In this document: in pieces, positions 18,123 through 30,071 of the stretch
Layout of the letters: each line of letters begins with the position of its first letter
Numbering within the stretch: position 1 is the stretch's first letter
Source: Nonlabens sp.
GTDB taxonomy: Bacteria > Bacteroidota > Bacteroidia > Flavobacteriales > Flavobacteriaceae
Length of the DNA: 64,000 nt
Direction: 5' to 3'
Assembly (NCBI RefSeq): GCF_018401815.1
Contig: NZ_JAGYKG010000001.1
Location: 248,001-312,000 of the forward strand
Made by a program: the position numbers and the translations under genes
The notes under the pieces: model-generated
Told to the model about the DNA's origin: nothing
Seen by the model: only the letters and a program-made list of their open reading frames with translations
Database searches by the model: none

Positions 18123-20798
18123 TTAATAATTGATATACACCCAGCTAGCGACATCTGCTGTGTCTGGATCATTGAATTTAATTACATAAAAGTAGGTCCC
18201 TGTAGGTAATAAGCCATCTCCAGAATTAAGACCTGAATTAGGAATACCAGCAAACTCTACATAGTTGCTTGCCCTTGTTTCATAAACTACAGCACCTAAC
18301 CTATTGAAAATCTTCAATTCAAAGTTTGCAAATTGATCAATTCCAGGAATAGAGAAGGTATCGTTGATACCGTCATTATTAGGGGAGAATCCTTCTGGCA
18401 CTACTACTTCACAAGTTTCAACAATAAAGTTAAAAGTAGAGGTGTTATAACACCCGTTTGCGTTATCAACTATTCTAGCATAAATCGCACCCCCAGAAAC
18501 TGCTGTAGAGGCAGAAATTGGGTTAGAACCAGAAGCTGCATCAGATTGATTGGTATGATAAGAAACAGCATATGCGGCAGCAGACTGACCATTTAAAATA
18601 GCAGCATCATTAGCAGTAAAATCAAATGAGGTTGCCCCATCAATAGGTGATTGATCACATGCTGTAACATCAGGAGCAGTGCCTATAGATGGAGGATCGT
18701 TTACTATAACGTCAAATGTACCTGTCGCAAAACAGTCAGCATCTTGACTATTTGAAACTCTTACATAAATGGTTTCTCCCATAGATTCAAAAGCCTCTGG
18801 AGTTGTGATTTCGTTGGTATTAGCGGCTGCATCTCCTTGGGTAAGGAAATACTCAACCGTATATGCTGTAGCAGACTGAGAACCTAAAATAATTGCCTCT
18901 TGAGATGTTAAATCAAAGAATTCCATTCCATCCAGATTAGTTGGGTCATCACATGCCTGTAAATTAGGAGCTGCATTATACGCTGTAGTAGAATAAAGAA
19001 CATCTAATTCTACAACTTCAAAACAACCTGTAGCGGCTTCTTCTACTCTTACAAATACTGTTTCATCTGCTCCAACACTATAAGTAGTAGGTGCAGCTAT
19101 TGCATTTATCGCATCACTCGCGTTTTGCAAAGAATTATAAACAGAAAGCGTATATAATGTAGGGTCTAAACCGTTGAGAATTTGTAAGTCTCTTAGGGTT
19201 AAATCCACAGTAGCTGCACCAGAGGATTGACAAACAATAATATCATTAGGCGATGCAGCTGTAATTTCAGCAGCGACATCTATACATACAGTTTCTACAT
19301 AAGTACAACCGAAGTTATCAGTAAAACTAAAGTTATAACAGTTTTGACCTGCAGTGGTAGGGGTAACTGTGATTACGTTTCCATTGGTTGCTGTAATAGC
19401 TGGATTGGCTTCCCATTCTTCTGTTACTTCCCCCGGCTCGTAACTTCCTGCTGTAGGTATTATTGCAGGGTTAAAGTTAATTCCCCATTCAAAAATATAA
19501 CCGTTATCAATAGCAAGATTATCAATAATGTCTAGGCACCATAGACCATTTAATGGAGTTCCTATAAAATTAGCAAAAGGATCTTCTGGCAGGTAATCTC
19601 CAGCAGGCATAGGTGTTCCAAATGCAACAGCTCCAGTACTCCCGTCTAGAGTTGCTGTAGCAGTACCTGCTTCTGTAAAATTATATAAAAATCCAACACC
19701 TGGAATATTTGAACCATCATCAAGAGCTTGACCTAAAAACCGCCCACCGCCTGAGTTAGGGTAATTTAAGAAATTAACTTGTGTCCCATCAGGAGCCGTT
19801 AGGGTGATATCAAGGTCACCCATATAGGAATGTTCCATGTTAATAAACACACTAACTAAATCAGAAGCACTTTGAAAAGTAGTACCTACATTAAATCCAG
19901 ATACATCAATACAAGTTTGATAAGCCACACCGCTTCCATCAGGAAGAAACGTTTGTCCAGTGATAGGTGGAGCAACATCGGCGAAGAACTCTGTGGTTTC
20001 AACCATTCCTGTGATATCTGTAGACTCTCCAAAACAAATAGAAGTATCAGCCGCTTGTGTTCCTGTAAAGTCTGGAGTTGTTGAGACTTGAATAAGCACG
20101 TCGCTAGACTCACCAATGGATCTATCTCTACATCCCGTAGGATCTGTAGCAACAAAGTCTACTCGATAAATCCCAGGACCTGGATAAGTTTCTGAAGCAG
20201 TAAGTCCATTTACTCTTGTTCCGTCCGAGAGAACAAATTCATAAGTAGCACCACTACTGTCAACACTAAAGTTTGCGCTACCAGTAAAGTTGACTGTTTC
20301 TCCTTGACATATTCTTATTATATTATCTACATCTGGAGCAGGCACAGCAACTACAGAAGAAGTAATGGTCTGACAGTTATCGATACAGGCTACCGTTGCT
20401 TCCCAACCAGCACCTACATTAGAAGAATCTGATCTAAATCTAAAAGTGATACAACCAGAAGTATTCCCAGCACTTGCTAAAACGATTCCAGGCGAATTAG
20501 CTCCTAAATAAACTCCAATTAATGGTGCGGAAGTATCATCCCCATCATAAACAAATAATATATCTCCTGAAGCTAAAGCAAAAGAATTAAATGTCACCTG
20601 CATGTCATCTGTTACAAAAGGTGAACAAAAAGTGATGATTGCATCTTCACTATTTGTATAATCGCCTGTAAGCCCCCCAGAATCGGTAAAACTACCACTA
20701 CAAGTGGTAAAATTACCATCTGTCATGGCAAATTCTTGGGCCGTAACTACTACTGTAAAGAAAAGTATACTTATACAGCTAAGGATAAAGTTTTTCAT
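18123..20798 (-). CDS. Large T9SS type B secreted protein with CUB-like and P domains
   Basis: The 891-residue protein begins with a signal peptide (ending TVVVTAQEFAM). A CUB-like domain follows at about 30-135 (FTTCSGSFTDSGG, ITFRFRSDSSNVGAGWEA). Next come a PKD-like region (about 145-245) and a proprotein-convertase P-like domain at about 275-445 (VFINMEHSYMGDLDITLTAP, LNGLWCLDIIDN). Three repeats of about 100 residues follow, each with an ACDxPxDG-like pattern. The C-terminus (about 805-891) is the gliding-motility-type T9SS type B sorting domain (EGFSPNNDGINDTFSIPG, then LPTGTYFYVIKF). It should be exported to the surface by the type IX system; adhesion is inferred. Confidence 0.9.
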   Translation of the reverse strand: MKNFILSCISILFFTVVVTAQEFAMTDGNFTTCSGSFTDSGGLTGDYTNSEDAIITFCSPFVTDDMQVTFNSFALASGDILFVYDGDDTSAPLIGVYLGANSPGIVLASAGNTSGCITFRFRSDSSNVGAGWEATVACIDNCQTITSSVVAVPAPDVDNIIRICQGETVNFTGSANFSVDSSGATYEFVLSDGTRVNGLTASETYPGPGIYRVDFVATDPTGCRDRSIGESSDVLIQVSTTPDFTGTQAADTSICFGESTDITGMVETTEFFADVAPPITGQTFLPDGSGVAYQTCIDVSGFNVGTTFQSASDLVSVFINMEHSYMGDLDITLTAPDGTQVNFLNYPNSGGGRFLGQALDDGSNIPGVGFLYNFTEAGTATATLDGSTGAVAFGTPMPAGDYLPEDPFANFIGTPLNGLWCLDIIDNLAIDNGYIFEWGINFNPAIIPTAGSYEPGEVTEEWEANPAITATNGNVITVTPTTAGQNCYNFSFTDNFGCTYVETVCIDVAAEITAASPNDIIVCQSSGAATVDLTLRDLQILNGLDPTLYTLSVYNSLQNASDAINAIAAPTTYSVGADETVFVRVEEAATGCFEVVELDVLYSTTAYNAAPNLQACDDPTNLDGMEFFDLTSQEAIILGSQSATAYTVEYFLTQGDAAANTNEITTPEAFESMGETIYVRVSNSQDADCFATGTFDVIVNDPPSIGTAPDVTACDQSPIDGATSFDFTANDAAILNGQSAAAYAVSYHTNQSDAASGSNPISASTAVSGGAIYARIVDNANGCYNTSTFNFIVETCEVVVPEGFSPNNDGINDTFSIPGIDQFANFELKIFNRLGAVVYETRASNYVEFAGIPNSGLNSGDGLLPTGTYFYVIKFNDPDTADVASWVYINY

Positions 20799-20959
20799 AA
20801 GAAAATTGTTTGCTTTTTTTGGATCTAATTTGAACTACTTGCAAAATAATCAAATTCATTAACACCTTATTAAGTTTTTATACTTTCTATGAACCTATTG
20901 TTGCGTAAATACGCTTTTTTAGTTGAACTGTTTGATTTAATCGTTTTACGACATAAAAA

Positions 20960-20982
20960 AACCGCTTAGCAAGTAAGCGGTT
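20960..20982 (-). terminator. Terminator after secDF
   Basis: The stem is AACCGCTTA with TAAGCGGTT and a GCAAG loop. The A run on its left becomes a T run on the minus strand. It lies 28 bases after the secDF stop. Confidence 0.85.
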
Positions 20983-21009
20983 GTAATAATTAACATGAAA
21001 ATTAAATGC

Positions 21010-24000
21010 TTAATCTTCTTTTTCTTCTTTAAGCTCTTTAGGGGTTAATTTCCCTTTTGATTTATTCATCGTGTCAAACATAACAGGAGTAGCAATAAAC
21101 ACAGAGGAATATGTACCTACAACAACACCTATGATCAATGCCAGCATAAATCCTTTAATGGACTCTCCCCCGAACAGGAAGATAGCAAGAAGTACGATCA
21201 AAGTGGTCAAAGAGGTGTTTAAGGTACGAGAAATCGTACTGCTTATAGCTGCATTAACTGTTCTTGGAAAGTCCCAATTGGTACGCTCGTTAATAAATTC
21301 GCGAATTCTATCAAACACCACTACGGTATCGTTTAATGAATACCCAATAACTGTTAGGATAGCGGCAATAAATGCTTGATCGATCTCCATGTTAAACGGT
21401 AAGAACTTATACAATAAAGAAAAAGCTCCTAACACGATGATCACGTCATGGAAAACTGCAGCTACCGCTCCTAAAGAGAATTGCCACTTGCGGAAACGAA
21501 TTAAAATATAAAGGAATACCACTATGAGTGATCCTAAAATCGCATAAAGTGATCCTGTAAGAATATCATCTGCAATCGTAGCTCCTACCTGAAACGAAGA
21601 TCTTAATCCGTATTGTTTGTTTTCATCACTTACATCAGCAAACTGTTCTTGCGTCATGTCTGCTGGCAAATAAGGCTTCAAAACTTGATATAATTTATCT
21701 TCAATTTCCTGGCTTACTTCACTATCATCTCTCTCAATACCATATTTAGTACTGATTTTCAATTGAGAATCAGATCCATACGTTTTTGCTTCTGCACTAC
21801 CGAAAATATCGTCCGCACTTAATTGCTTGGTGATCTCTGTAGCACTCACATCTCGGGAAAAGCTTACAATAGCTGTGCGGCCACCCGTAAAGTCAATACC
21901 TAGATTGAGCTTGTTAATGGCAAGAGAAGTTAAACTTCCTGAAATTAAAATAGCAGATATAATATAGGCCACTTTTCTCTTCTTCAAGAAATCAATATTG
22001 ACATTCCTAAACCAGTTTTTGGTTATCACAGTTGCAAAACCTATCGTTTTACCATTGCTCACATAACCATCTACAAACAATCTAGTAATAAAAATAGCTG
22101 TAAATAAGGAAGTAAGAATACCTATCATTAAAGTAGTAGCAAAACCTTGAATAGGTCCTGTTCCAAAAATGTAGAGAATAACGGCTGTTAAAAAAGTAGT
22201 CACGTTTGCATCAAGAATAGAGCTCAGTGCATTATTAAAACCATCCCTAATGCTGTCTGCTTGTGATTTCCCTTTTGCTAGCTCTTCACGTATCCTTTCA
22301 AAAATAAGAACGTTAGCATCTACCGATATACCTATGGTTAATACAATACCTGCAATACCAGGTAAAGTAAGCACTGCTTTTAAAGAGGCCAGCGCACCAA
22401 ATATGAATAAAATATTTACTAGAAGCGCAATATCTGCATAAACTCCAGCTCGACCATAATAGAACACCATCCATACCAACACTAAAAGAAGCGCGATACC
22501 AAAAGACCAGAGTCCACTGTCAATTGCCTCTTGACCTAATGATGGTCCGATCACGTCACTTTGAATAATCTCTGCCTTTGCAGGTAATTTACCAGCTCTA
22601 AGAACGGTAGCAAGATCTTTTGCTTCATCAATAGAGAAGTTTCCAGAAATTTGTGTTTGCCCTCCTGAGATTGGACCATTAGTAACCGAAGGCGCACTGT
22701 AAACAGTGTTGTCAAGAACTACAGATACCTGAGATTGATTCTGATATGCTTCCGTGGTCATATCCTCCCAAATTTTGGCACCTTCACCATTCATGGACAT
22801 GCTCACTACAGGCAGTCCAGAATTTCCATATTGCTGACTTGCATCGGTGATCACCCCTCCTGAAAGAGGCGCGTCGTTCTGCGCATTTCCTTTTAGCGCA
22901 TATAGCTCTACAACGCTATATCCTAATGTTTGATCAAGAGTTGGTAAGCTCCATGCAAACTTTACATTACGTTGCTCAGCACTCAATTGACCTCTTGCTT
23001 GAGGATCGTTTAAATAAGAGTCGATCAAGTCTTTATCACTTTCTTTAAAAGACATCAATCCACCTGAACCTTGAACCGGCTGAATTCTTCCAAAAATAGG
23101 ATTGCTATCAAAGTTTGCCGTTTCCATGAGATCTCCAGAAGCATCAGTAGCATCCTCTTGGTTTAATAAATCTCCAAGACCAGCTTCTGTGGAATCCTTT
23201 GACACTTCAGTTTGTGCAGCAATATCATCTGATACTGCTTCTTCAGTAGCAGCTTCATTCTCAGCAACTAATTTTGTTGCCCAATACGTATTGGCAGCTG
23301 TCAAATAAGAAGCGATGTCTTGAGACTTGAACACATGCCAAAATTCTAACTGTGCCGCTTTAGTAAGGATATCCTTAATACGCTTTACATCTGTTTCTCC
23401 TGGCAATTCAATAAGTATACGACCCGACTGACCTAGTTGTTGTAGGTTTGGTTGTGTCGTACCAAATTTATCAATACGTTTTCTCAATACATCAAAAGCA
23501 CTGGTCATATAATCTTTAAGCTCTTCTCTTAGAATAGGCTCCACTTGATCATTTGCCATGTCAAACTCAATGCCACGAGTTTGCATTTCTTGATTGGCAA
23601 AAATATCTGGAGAAGCAAGCTGAGCTCCTTCAATGCTGTTAAATTCTTCAATGAAATAATTGAAATAGTCATCCTGACCATTTTTCGTTCTTTCGTCAGC
23701 TTCATCTAAAGCTTTGTTAAAAGCTGGATCTGTGGAGTTATCTGCCATTCCCACTAATAGATCACGCACCGAAACTTGAAGAATAACATTGATACCCCCT
23801 TTAAGGTCAAGACCCTTTTTAAGTTCCTGACCTTTAGCATCAGAATAATTGGTGAAACCTCCCCAAACTTCTTTAGAGGCTACAGAATCTAAATATTGTT
23901 TTTGAGCAGCGCTCCTTAATGAAGCTGCATTTTCTGCATCTTCACTTACTATCGAATTGGCATAAGTGTCTGCATCACTTTCTACTTTATTAGTGATAAA

Positions 24001-24075
24001 AGTATAGGTAAGCTGGTATATACTAGCGATTGCAAAAATGATCGCGAAAAAACGGATCAGTCCTTTATTTTGCAT
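21010..24075 (-). CDS. secDF: SecD-SecF fusion, protein export membrane subunits
   Basis: SecDF uses the proton-motive force to help pull secreted proteins across the inner membrane. The 1021-residue protein joins SecD (about 1-700) and SecF (about 700-1010), the usual arrangement in Bacteroidota. SecD motifs include KGLDLKGGINVILQV, DVIGPSLGQEAI and GIVLTIGISVDANVLIFERI. SecF motifs include NLGIDFTGGRTAIV and YSLNDTVVVFDRIRE. The region around residues 270-345 is an acidic low-complexity insertion (ATEEAVSDDIAAQTEVSKDS and more) in the periplasmic part. The C-terminus is charged (KGKLTPKELKEEKED). A terminator follows. Confidence 0.97.
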   Translation of the reverse strand: MQNKGLIRFFAIIFAIASIYQLTYTFITNKVESDADTYANSIVSEDAENAASLRSAAQKQYLDSVASKEVWGGFTNYSDAKGQELKKGLDLKGGINVILQVSVRDLLVGMADNSTDPAFNKALDEADERTKNGQDDYFNYFIEEFNSIEGAQLASPDIFANQEMQTRGIEFDMANDQVEPILREELKDYMTSAFDVLRKRIDKFGTTQPNLQQLGQSGRILIELPGETDVKRIKDILTKAAQLEFWHVFKSQDIASYLTAANTYWATKLVAENEAATEEAVSDDIAAQTEVSKDSTEAGLGDLLNQEDATDASGDLMETANFDSNPIFGRIQPVQGSGGLMSFKESDKDLIDSYLNDPQARGQLSAEQRNVKFAWSLPTLDQTLGYSVVELYALKGNAQNDAPLSGGVITDASQQYGNSGLPVVSMSMNGEGAKIWEDMTTEAYQNQSQVSVVLDNTVYSAPSVTNGPISGGQTQISGNFSIDEAKDLATVLRAGKLPAKAEIIQSDVIGPSLGQEAIDSGLWSFGIALLLVLVWMVFYYGRAGVYADIALLVNILFIFGALASLKAVLTLPGIAGIVLTIGISVDANVLIFERIREELAKGKSQADSIRDGFNNALSSILDANVTTFLTAVILYIFGTGPIQGFATTLMIGILTSLFTAIFITRLFVDGYVSNGKTIGFATVITKNWFRNVNIDFLKKRKVAYIISAILISGSLTSLAINKLNLGIDFTGGRTAIVSFSRDVSATEITKQLSADDIFGSAEAKTYGSDSQLKISTKYGIERDDSEVSQEIEDKLYQVLKPYLPADMTQEQFADVSDENKQYGLRSSFQVGATIADDILTGSLYAILGSLIVVFLYILIRFRKWQFSLGAVAAVFHDVIIVLGAFSLLYKFLPFNMEIDQAFIAAILTVIGYSLNDTVVVFDRIREFINERTNWDFPRTVNAAISSTISRTLNTSLTTLIVLLAIFLFGGESIKGFMLALIIGVVVGTYSSVFIATPVMFDTMNKSKGKLTPKELKEEKED

Positions 24076-24257
24076 GATTTTGTTGTTTTTAAGTTAAAAT
24101 TAAAAGTCGGCAAATATGAGATTTACCTTTTATATGGACAATGCATTTGTCCATAAATAATTAAAATAAATTCATTCTTATAAGGTCATCACGTTAAACC
24201 ACCCTTTTAGTGGAAACGTATACCTCTCTCTTGATAAGAATTCGGTTCCTACAAGAG

Positions 24258-24869
24258 TTAAGAAAGTGGTCCAGCGCGGACTTCAGGGATATTAAAAGAA
24301 GAGGTATTAAAAGTAAGCAACACTTGATCACTTACTTTTTGTGCCACAGTGACCATGTGGTTATCATGGTGAGTAGGGAGCGTTTGTAGGGTATAAAAAT
24401 GTACTTGTGAACCTCGATGGTAATCTTGCTTGAGTTCCAAGTAAGATTTTCCATCAGGATGCATTCCAGAAACCAGATCATCACTAATTTCATAAATATC
24501 AATTTGATACTCTAATAGGCTGCTGTCTAGAGGAGCATCGCTACTATTCTCTTTAAGTCGTAAGGAGGTAGTAACATCATTAATATGGCTTGCTATAAAC
24601 AAATGATCGGTAACGCTTTGTAACTCAAGATCACTGTAATAGGTTACTTTTAAGGAGCCAGGCACCACTTCTGCAACAGTTACATTTTCTGCACCTATAC
24701 CTAACAACTGCGTTCTAATGAACGCTACTGCTTTCTCTAATTGTACATCGCTATTGGTATGTGAAAAAGTAACTACAATTTCTTGATTAGGCAGGTCATT
24801 ACGTTGTTGTACTACAACAAAATAAGAAGCTATAGCGATTAAAGCGCCTATGTACCATTTAAATTTCAC
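24258..24869 (-). CDS. Uncharacterised protein with N-terminal membrane anchor
   Basis: This 203-residue protein has one hydrophobic N-terminal segment (FKWYIGALIAIASYFVVV) that can serve as an anchor or uncleaved signal. A soluble part follows, presumably in the periplasm, with NQEIVVTFSHTNSDVQLEKA and VTVAEVVPGSLKVTYYSD. No family is recognised. It lies between mdh and secDF on the same strand; the 182-base gap to secDF makes an operon uncertain. Codon use looks normal for the window, so it is likely a real gene. Confidence 0.65.
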   Translation of the reverse strand: MKFKWYIGALIAIASYFVVVQQRNDLPNQEIVVTFSHTNSDVQLEKAVAFIRTQLLGIGAENVTVAEVVPGSLKVTYYSDLELQSVTDHLFIASHINDVTTSLRLKENSSDAPLDSSLLEYQIDIYEISDDLVSGMHPDGKSYLELKQDYHRGSQVHFYTLQTLPTHHDNHMVTVAQKVSDQVLLTFNTSSFNIPEVRAGPLS

Positions 24870-24994
24870 CTGCCAAATATAAAGAATAAACGCAGTATAT
24901 CCTTCCGAGCTTTTAATTAAAAAGAAAGAAGTTTTTAAAGCTATATGACACTTTATAGGAATCTGTAATAATGGGATGTGTTAATAGGTGTTCC

Positions 24995-25008
24995 GCTTTC
25001 GCGAAAGC
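24995..25008. repeat. 14-bp palindrome within a 24-bp perfect palindrome
   Basis: The core GCTTTCGCGAAAGC is extended by five matching bases on each side, giving a perfect palindrome at 24990-25013. It is intergenic between mdh and the gene ending at 24258. Confidence 0.95.
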
Positions 25009-25067
25009 GGAACAACAACAATACCGAAACACAGCTCAATACCTAAACAAAAAAAAGGACATCAAAA

Positions 25068-25094
25068 AACCGTCAGGACGAAGTCGCGACGGTT
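25068..25094 (-). terminator. Terminator after mdh
   Basis: The stem AACCGTC with GACGGTT encloses an inner short GAC..GTC pairing. The A run on the left is the T run for the minus strand. It lies 23 bases after the mdh stop. Confidence 0.7.
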
Positions 25095-25116
25095 CTTGGT
25101 TTTTATGAAGCGATCT

Positions 25117-26037
25117 CTAGATCAACGCATTAGTTGCTTTTACCCCTTCAGCACTGTCTTGCATAGCAGCTTTTTCTGTATCTGTTAATTTGATTTCAAC
25201 GATTTTTTCAATACCGTTTCTTCCTAAAACTACAGGTACCCCTATACAAAGGTCTGAAAGTCCATACTCCCCATCTAGCAAGGTACTACATGGGAAAATC
25301 TTTTTCTGGTCACAAGCAATCGCTTGTACGATTCCAGATACAGCAGCTCCAGGAGCATACCAAGCACTAGTACCTAACAATCCTGTAAGTGTGGCTCCAC
25401 CTACTTTAGTATCTTGAAGTACTTGCTCCAATCGTTCCTCAGATAAAAATTCACTTGCTGGAACTGAGTTACGAGTCGCAAGTCTAGTTAAAGGAACCAT
25501 TCCGTTATCAGAGTGACCACCTATAACCATTCCATCTACATCAGAAATAGGAGCCTCAAGAGCTTCGGCAAGACGGTATTTAAAACGAGCACTATCTAAG
25601 GCCCCACCCATACCTATAATACGGTTCTTAGGTAGACCTGTTACTTTATGTGCTAGATACGTCATCGTATCCATTGGGTTAGAAACCACAATCAGGATAA
25701 GGTTTGGAGAATGCTCCACAAGACTAGCTGCCACAGATTTCACAATACCTGCATTGATGCCTATCAATTCTTCACGAGTCATCCCTGGTTTACGAGGAAT
25801 TCCTGAGGTGATCACAGCAATATCGCTACCAGCAGTTTTTGAGTAATCATTGGTCGCTCCAGTAATTTTAGTATCAAAGCCATTTAATGATGCGGTTTGC
25901 ATCAAATCCATGGCTTTACCTTCGGCAAAACCTTCTTTGATATCAACTAATACTACTTCACTTGCAAAATTTTTGATTGCAATATACTCTGCACAACTAG
26001 CACCTACTGCGCCTGCTCCTACTACGGTAACTTTCAT
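25117..26037 (-). CDS. mdh: Malate dehydrogenase
   Basis: Malate dehydrogenase converts malate to oxaloacetate with NAD in the TCA cycle. The 306-residue protein has the dinucleotide-binding start MKVTVVGAGAVGASCAEY and the substrate-binding segment SGIPRKPGMTREEL. It also has the catalytic region VVSNPMDTMTYLAHKVTGLP with GGHSDNGMVPLTR, in which the His is catalytic. The length and motifs match the LDH-like MDH type 3 found in Bacteroidota. It is transcribed alone, with its own terminator at 25068. Confidence 0.97.
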   Translation of the reverse strand: MKVTVVGAGAVGASCAEYIAIKNFASEVVLVDIKEGFAEGKAMDLMQTASLNGFDTKITGATNDYSKTAGSDIAVITSGIPRKPGMTREELIGINAGIVKSVAASLVEHSPNLILIVVSNPMDTMTYLAHKVTGLPKNRIIGMGGALDSARFKYRLAEALEAPISDVDGMVIGGHSDNGMVPLTRLATRNSVPASEFLSEERLEQVLQDTKVGGATLTGLLGTSAWYAPGAAVSGIVQAIACDQKKIFPCSTLLDGEYGLSDLCIGVPVVLGRNGIEKIVEIKLTDTEKAAMQDSAEGVKATNALI

Positions 26038-26179
26038 GTTATTAAGATTTTATTTTTAGTATGGTTTAAAGCCCTAGAGGCTGGAGCAAAAATAAACAAA
26101 ACGTCCATAATTTAAGGTAAAGTAAGCTTAAAACTATGGACGTTGAAATCTCCAAAAAGAGAAAATATATTTTAGGCCC

Positions 26180-27271
26180 TTAAATTCTAAAAAACAGAGA
26201 AGCACTTGCCGTATTGTATTCCCCAAAGGTATAATCAGCACTGAGGTTGAAGGCTCCCAAAGTCAATTTTGTCCCTATGGTTCCCAGCACACCACTTACA
26301 TCTGTTTGTAACGACAATGGGTCTTTAACAGTTGTAGCAGTAGGAAATATGACCGTATTAGATTGAAAGGTATAAGTCCCCTTTAAATCTGTTGTAGTAG
26401 TTCCTACTATATAATTGAAACCTCCATAAAAGTTGATCACTTTAAAATTGGTACTTGCTATTGCAGCTACATTAAACGCAGTTGTCTTCGTTTCTATCAA
26501 TTGATCTTTTCCTTCTACAACAGCACCATCTTCAAAGTCATAACTAGCATCCAGTCTGGTAAAAGCCCCTAAAACAGAAACAGAAACGGGCAAGTTATTC
26601 GTACCGTCTTCGTTATCAAAAAGTTTTGTAAACTCCCATTGCAATCCAGCACCATACAAACCTGTTTTTACCTCATCCGTTTCTATCTTTGGAATGAACC
26701 TAGCTTTTACTTCTAGTCCAGCTCCTAAACCTACGCCAACTTGAAAAAATGCTGAAGGAACTACATCAAGTCCCGTGCTTCCTATTCCTTGAGCTAGCGT
26801 AATGATATCTTCTTGCAGCAATAGGTTGGTGTTGGATTCTGTACTTCTTATGATCAAGCTTTCTTCGGGATTGTTTTCTCCTAAAGCAGTAGCAATTAAT
26901 CGCGGCGTTGTACTTCCATCTCCAAAAGTCACTGATATAGCTGCTGGCGGATTATTTGTATTATCATAGCTGCTTTGGATAATACGCTCGTATTCTAATG
27001 GGTCCAAAACAAAAGATTTCTTTTCATCTGGAGCAAAGGTACCTTGTACCTTAATTTGCAATTTCAACTTACCTGCCTTTAAAACCTTTCCACTTTCATA
27101 CCATCCAGAAGCTAGGTTGTAAGTAAATGCTTCAGAAGCTGGTGCGGTATAAGAATTGGCATATTTATCTGCAGCTTCCAAACCAGCTGCTAGGATATCT
27201 GAAAAGCCATTTTGCGCGTTAGTTGGATAACTTCCAAAAATCAATAAGGTCAAGAAGACGAATCGTTTCAT
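26180..27271 (-). CDS. Secreted or outer-membrane DUF6588-like protein
   Basis: The start at 27271 was chosen because it begins a clean signal peptide (MKRFVFLTLLIFGSYPTNAQ); the frame extends 26 codons further upstream without purpose. The 363-residue mature part has NGFSDILAAGLEAADKYANS near its start. It continues with beta-rich, barrel-like strands (FFQVGVGLGAGLEVKARFIP, YGAGLQWEFTKLF, LGAFNLSADYTFGEYNTASA) and ends ASLFFRI. This fits the DUF6588 family of Bacteroidota outer-membrane barrels. Its role is unknown. It lies between gyrB and mdh on the same strand; a terminator separates it from gyrB. Confidence 0.8.
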   Translation of the reverse strand: MKRFVFLTLLIFGSYPTNAQNGFSDILAAGLEAADKYANSYTAPASEAFTYNLASGWYESGKVLKAGKLKLQIKVQGTFAPDEKKSFVLDPLEYERIIQSSYDNTNNPPAAISVTFGDGSTTPRLIATALGENNPEESLIIRSTESNTNLLLQEDIITLAQGIGSTGLDVVPSAFFQVGVGLGAGLEVKARFIPKIETDEVKTGLYGAGLQWEFTKLFDNEDGTNNLPVSVSVLGAFTRLDASYDFEDGAVVEGKDQLIETKTTAFNVAAIASTNFKVINFYGGFNYIVGTTTTDLKGTYTFQSNTVIFPTATTVKDPLSLQTDVSGVLGTIGTKLTLGAFNLSADYTFGEYNTASASLFFRI

Positions 27272-27375
27272 AAGTATGGTTTTAATTACAGCTTGGTATA
27301 ATGTGAGCAGTTGAATTTCTAAAGTTAGAATAAAAAATAAGTAGTACAAACTACCTCTTCATTTTAACACATAAA

Positions 27376-27400
27376 AAAGTCCTTGATAAACAAGGACTTT
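27376..27400 (-). terminator. Terminator after gyrB
   Basis: The stem AAGTCCTTG with CAAGGACTT has an ATAAA loop, 21 bases after the gyrB stop. The A run on the left gives the T tail on the minus strand. Confidence 0.85.
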
Positions 27401-27421
27401 CTCAATACTCTGATGCAGTAT

Positions 27422-29374
<1,953 letters not shown>

Positions 29375-29396
29375 TCACTCTGATATGGGTATGCCA

Positions 29397-29404
29397 CAAA
29401 TATA
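29397..29404 (-). promoter_or_regulatory. -7 box of gyrB
   Basis: On the minus strand this reads TATATTTG, an exact TAnnTTTG match, 37 bases before the gyrB start. No -33 TTG is clear. Confidence 0.5.
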
Positions 29405-29617
29405 AGAAACCACTAATGTTTATAGGACTTTACCTCAAAAATACAGCCTTAAGTTATTAACAAATTATTAATAGAGCACGCCTTAAATACTACTTATTTT
29501 GAATATGGATCAACTCCAACACTACCCTGTGAAAAGCGACCTTCATTATTTTTGTTTCTATACTCCGCATTCCTACTATACTCAATAATTGACTGTGCCC
29601 TAAGACTGTCAAAATAA

Positions 29618-30062
29618 GATAAAAGCCCACTGGATGTTGTGATGTATCGAGATGCTAATAGAACCGATGGTGCTCAAGTTATTTATAGCCGTCCTTCAAA
29701 ACAAGATCCAGAAATCTTTGGAGAACTAGTACCGTTTACCGAGGTATGGACAACCGGAACAAATGAAGCGACAGAAATTACATTTTTATGAGATGTGAAA
29801 ATCAACAATAACCTGTAAAAACAGGAAGTTATTCTCTTTATACCACTCTTAGCGAGCAGGAATGGAAATGTATTTTTACTAACGCTAAAACCCGATCTGA
29901 ATCATAATACACCCCCTCTAAAAACCTATTAACTGCAACTATAGAACTACGTACAGCTCTACAAAAAATAGAATCTTTTTGAATCGGTTTTGTAGAGCCG
30001 CAAAATAGAGGGTTACTTTTTTTTGGATGGTAAGATGCCACAGCGCATATTCCATTTACAAT
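29618..30062 (+). pseudogene. Decayed DUF2911 gene
   Basis: From about 29618 one frame reads DKSPLDVVMYRDANRTDGAQ, then VIYSRPSKQDPEIFGELVPF and TEVWTTGTNEATEITFL. This is the DUF2911 signature (YSRP...IFGxLVP..E.WRxGxNEAT), and it then hits a stop. Further pieces (DVKINNNL, TGSYSLYT, SEQEWKCIFT, TIELRTALQKIESF) continue the family in broken frames to about 30062. The N-terminal signal region (about 29500-29617) is not readable. DUF2911 proteins are periplasmic or secreted and of unknown function. The gene lies between gyrB and queE and is inactive as read. Confidence 0.75.
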
Positions 30063-30071
30063 AGTAACTCC

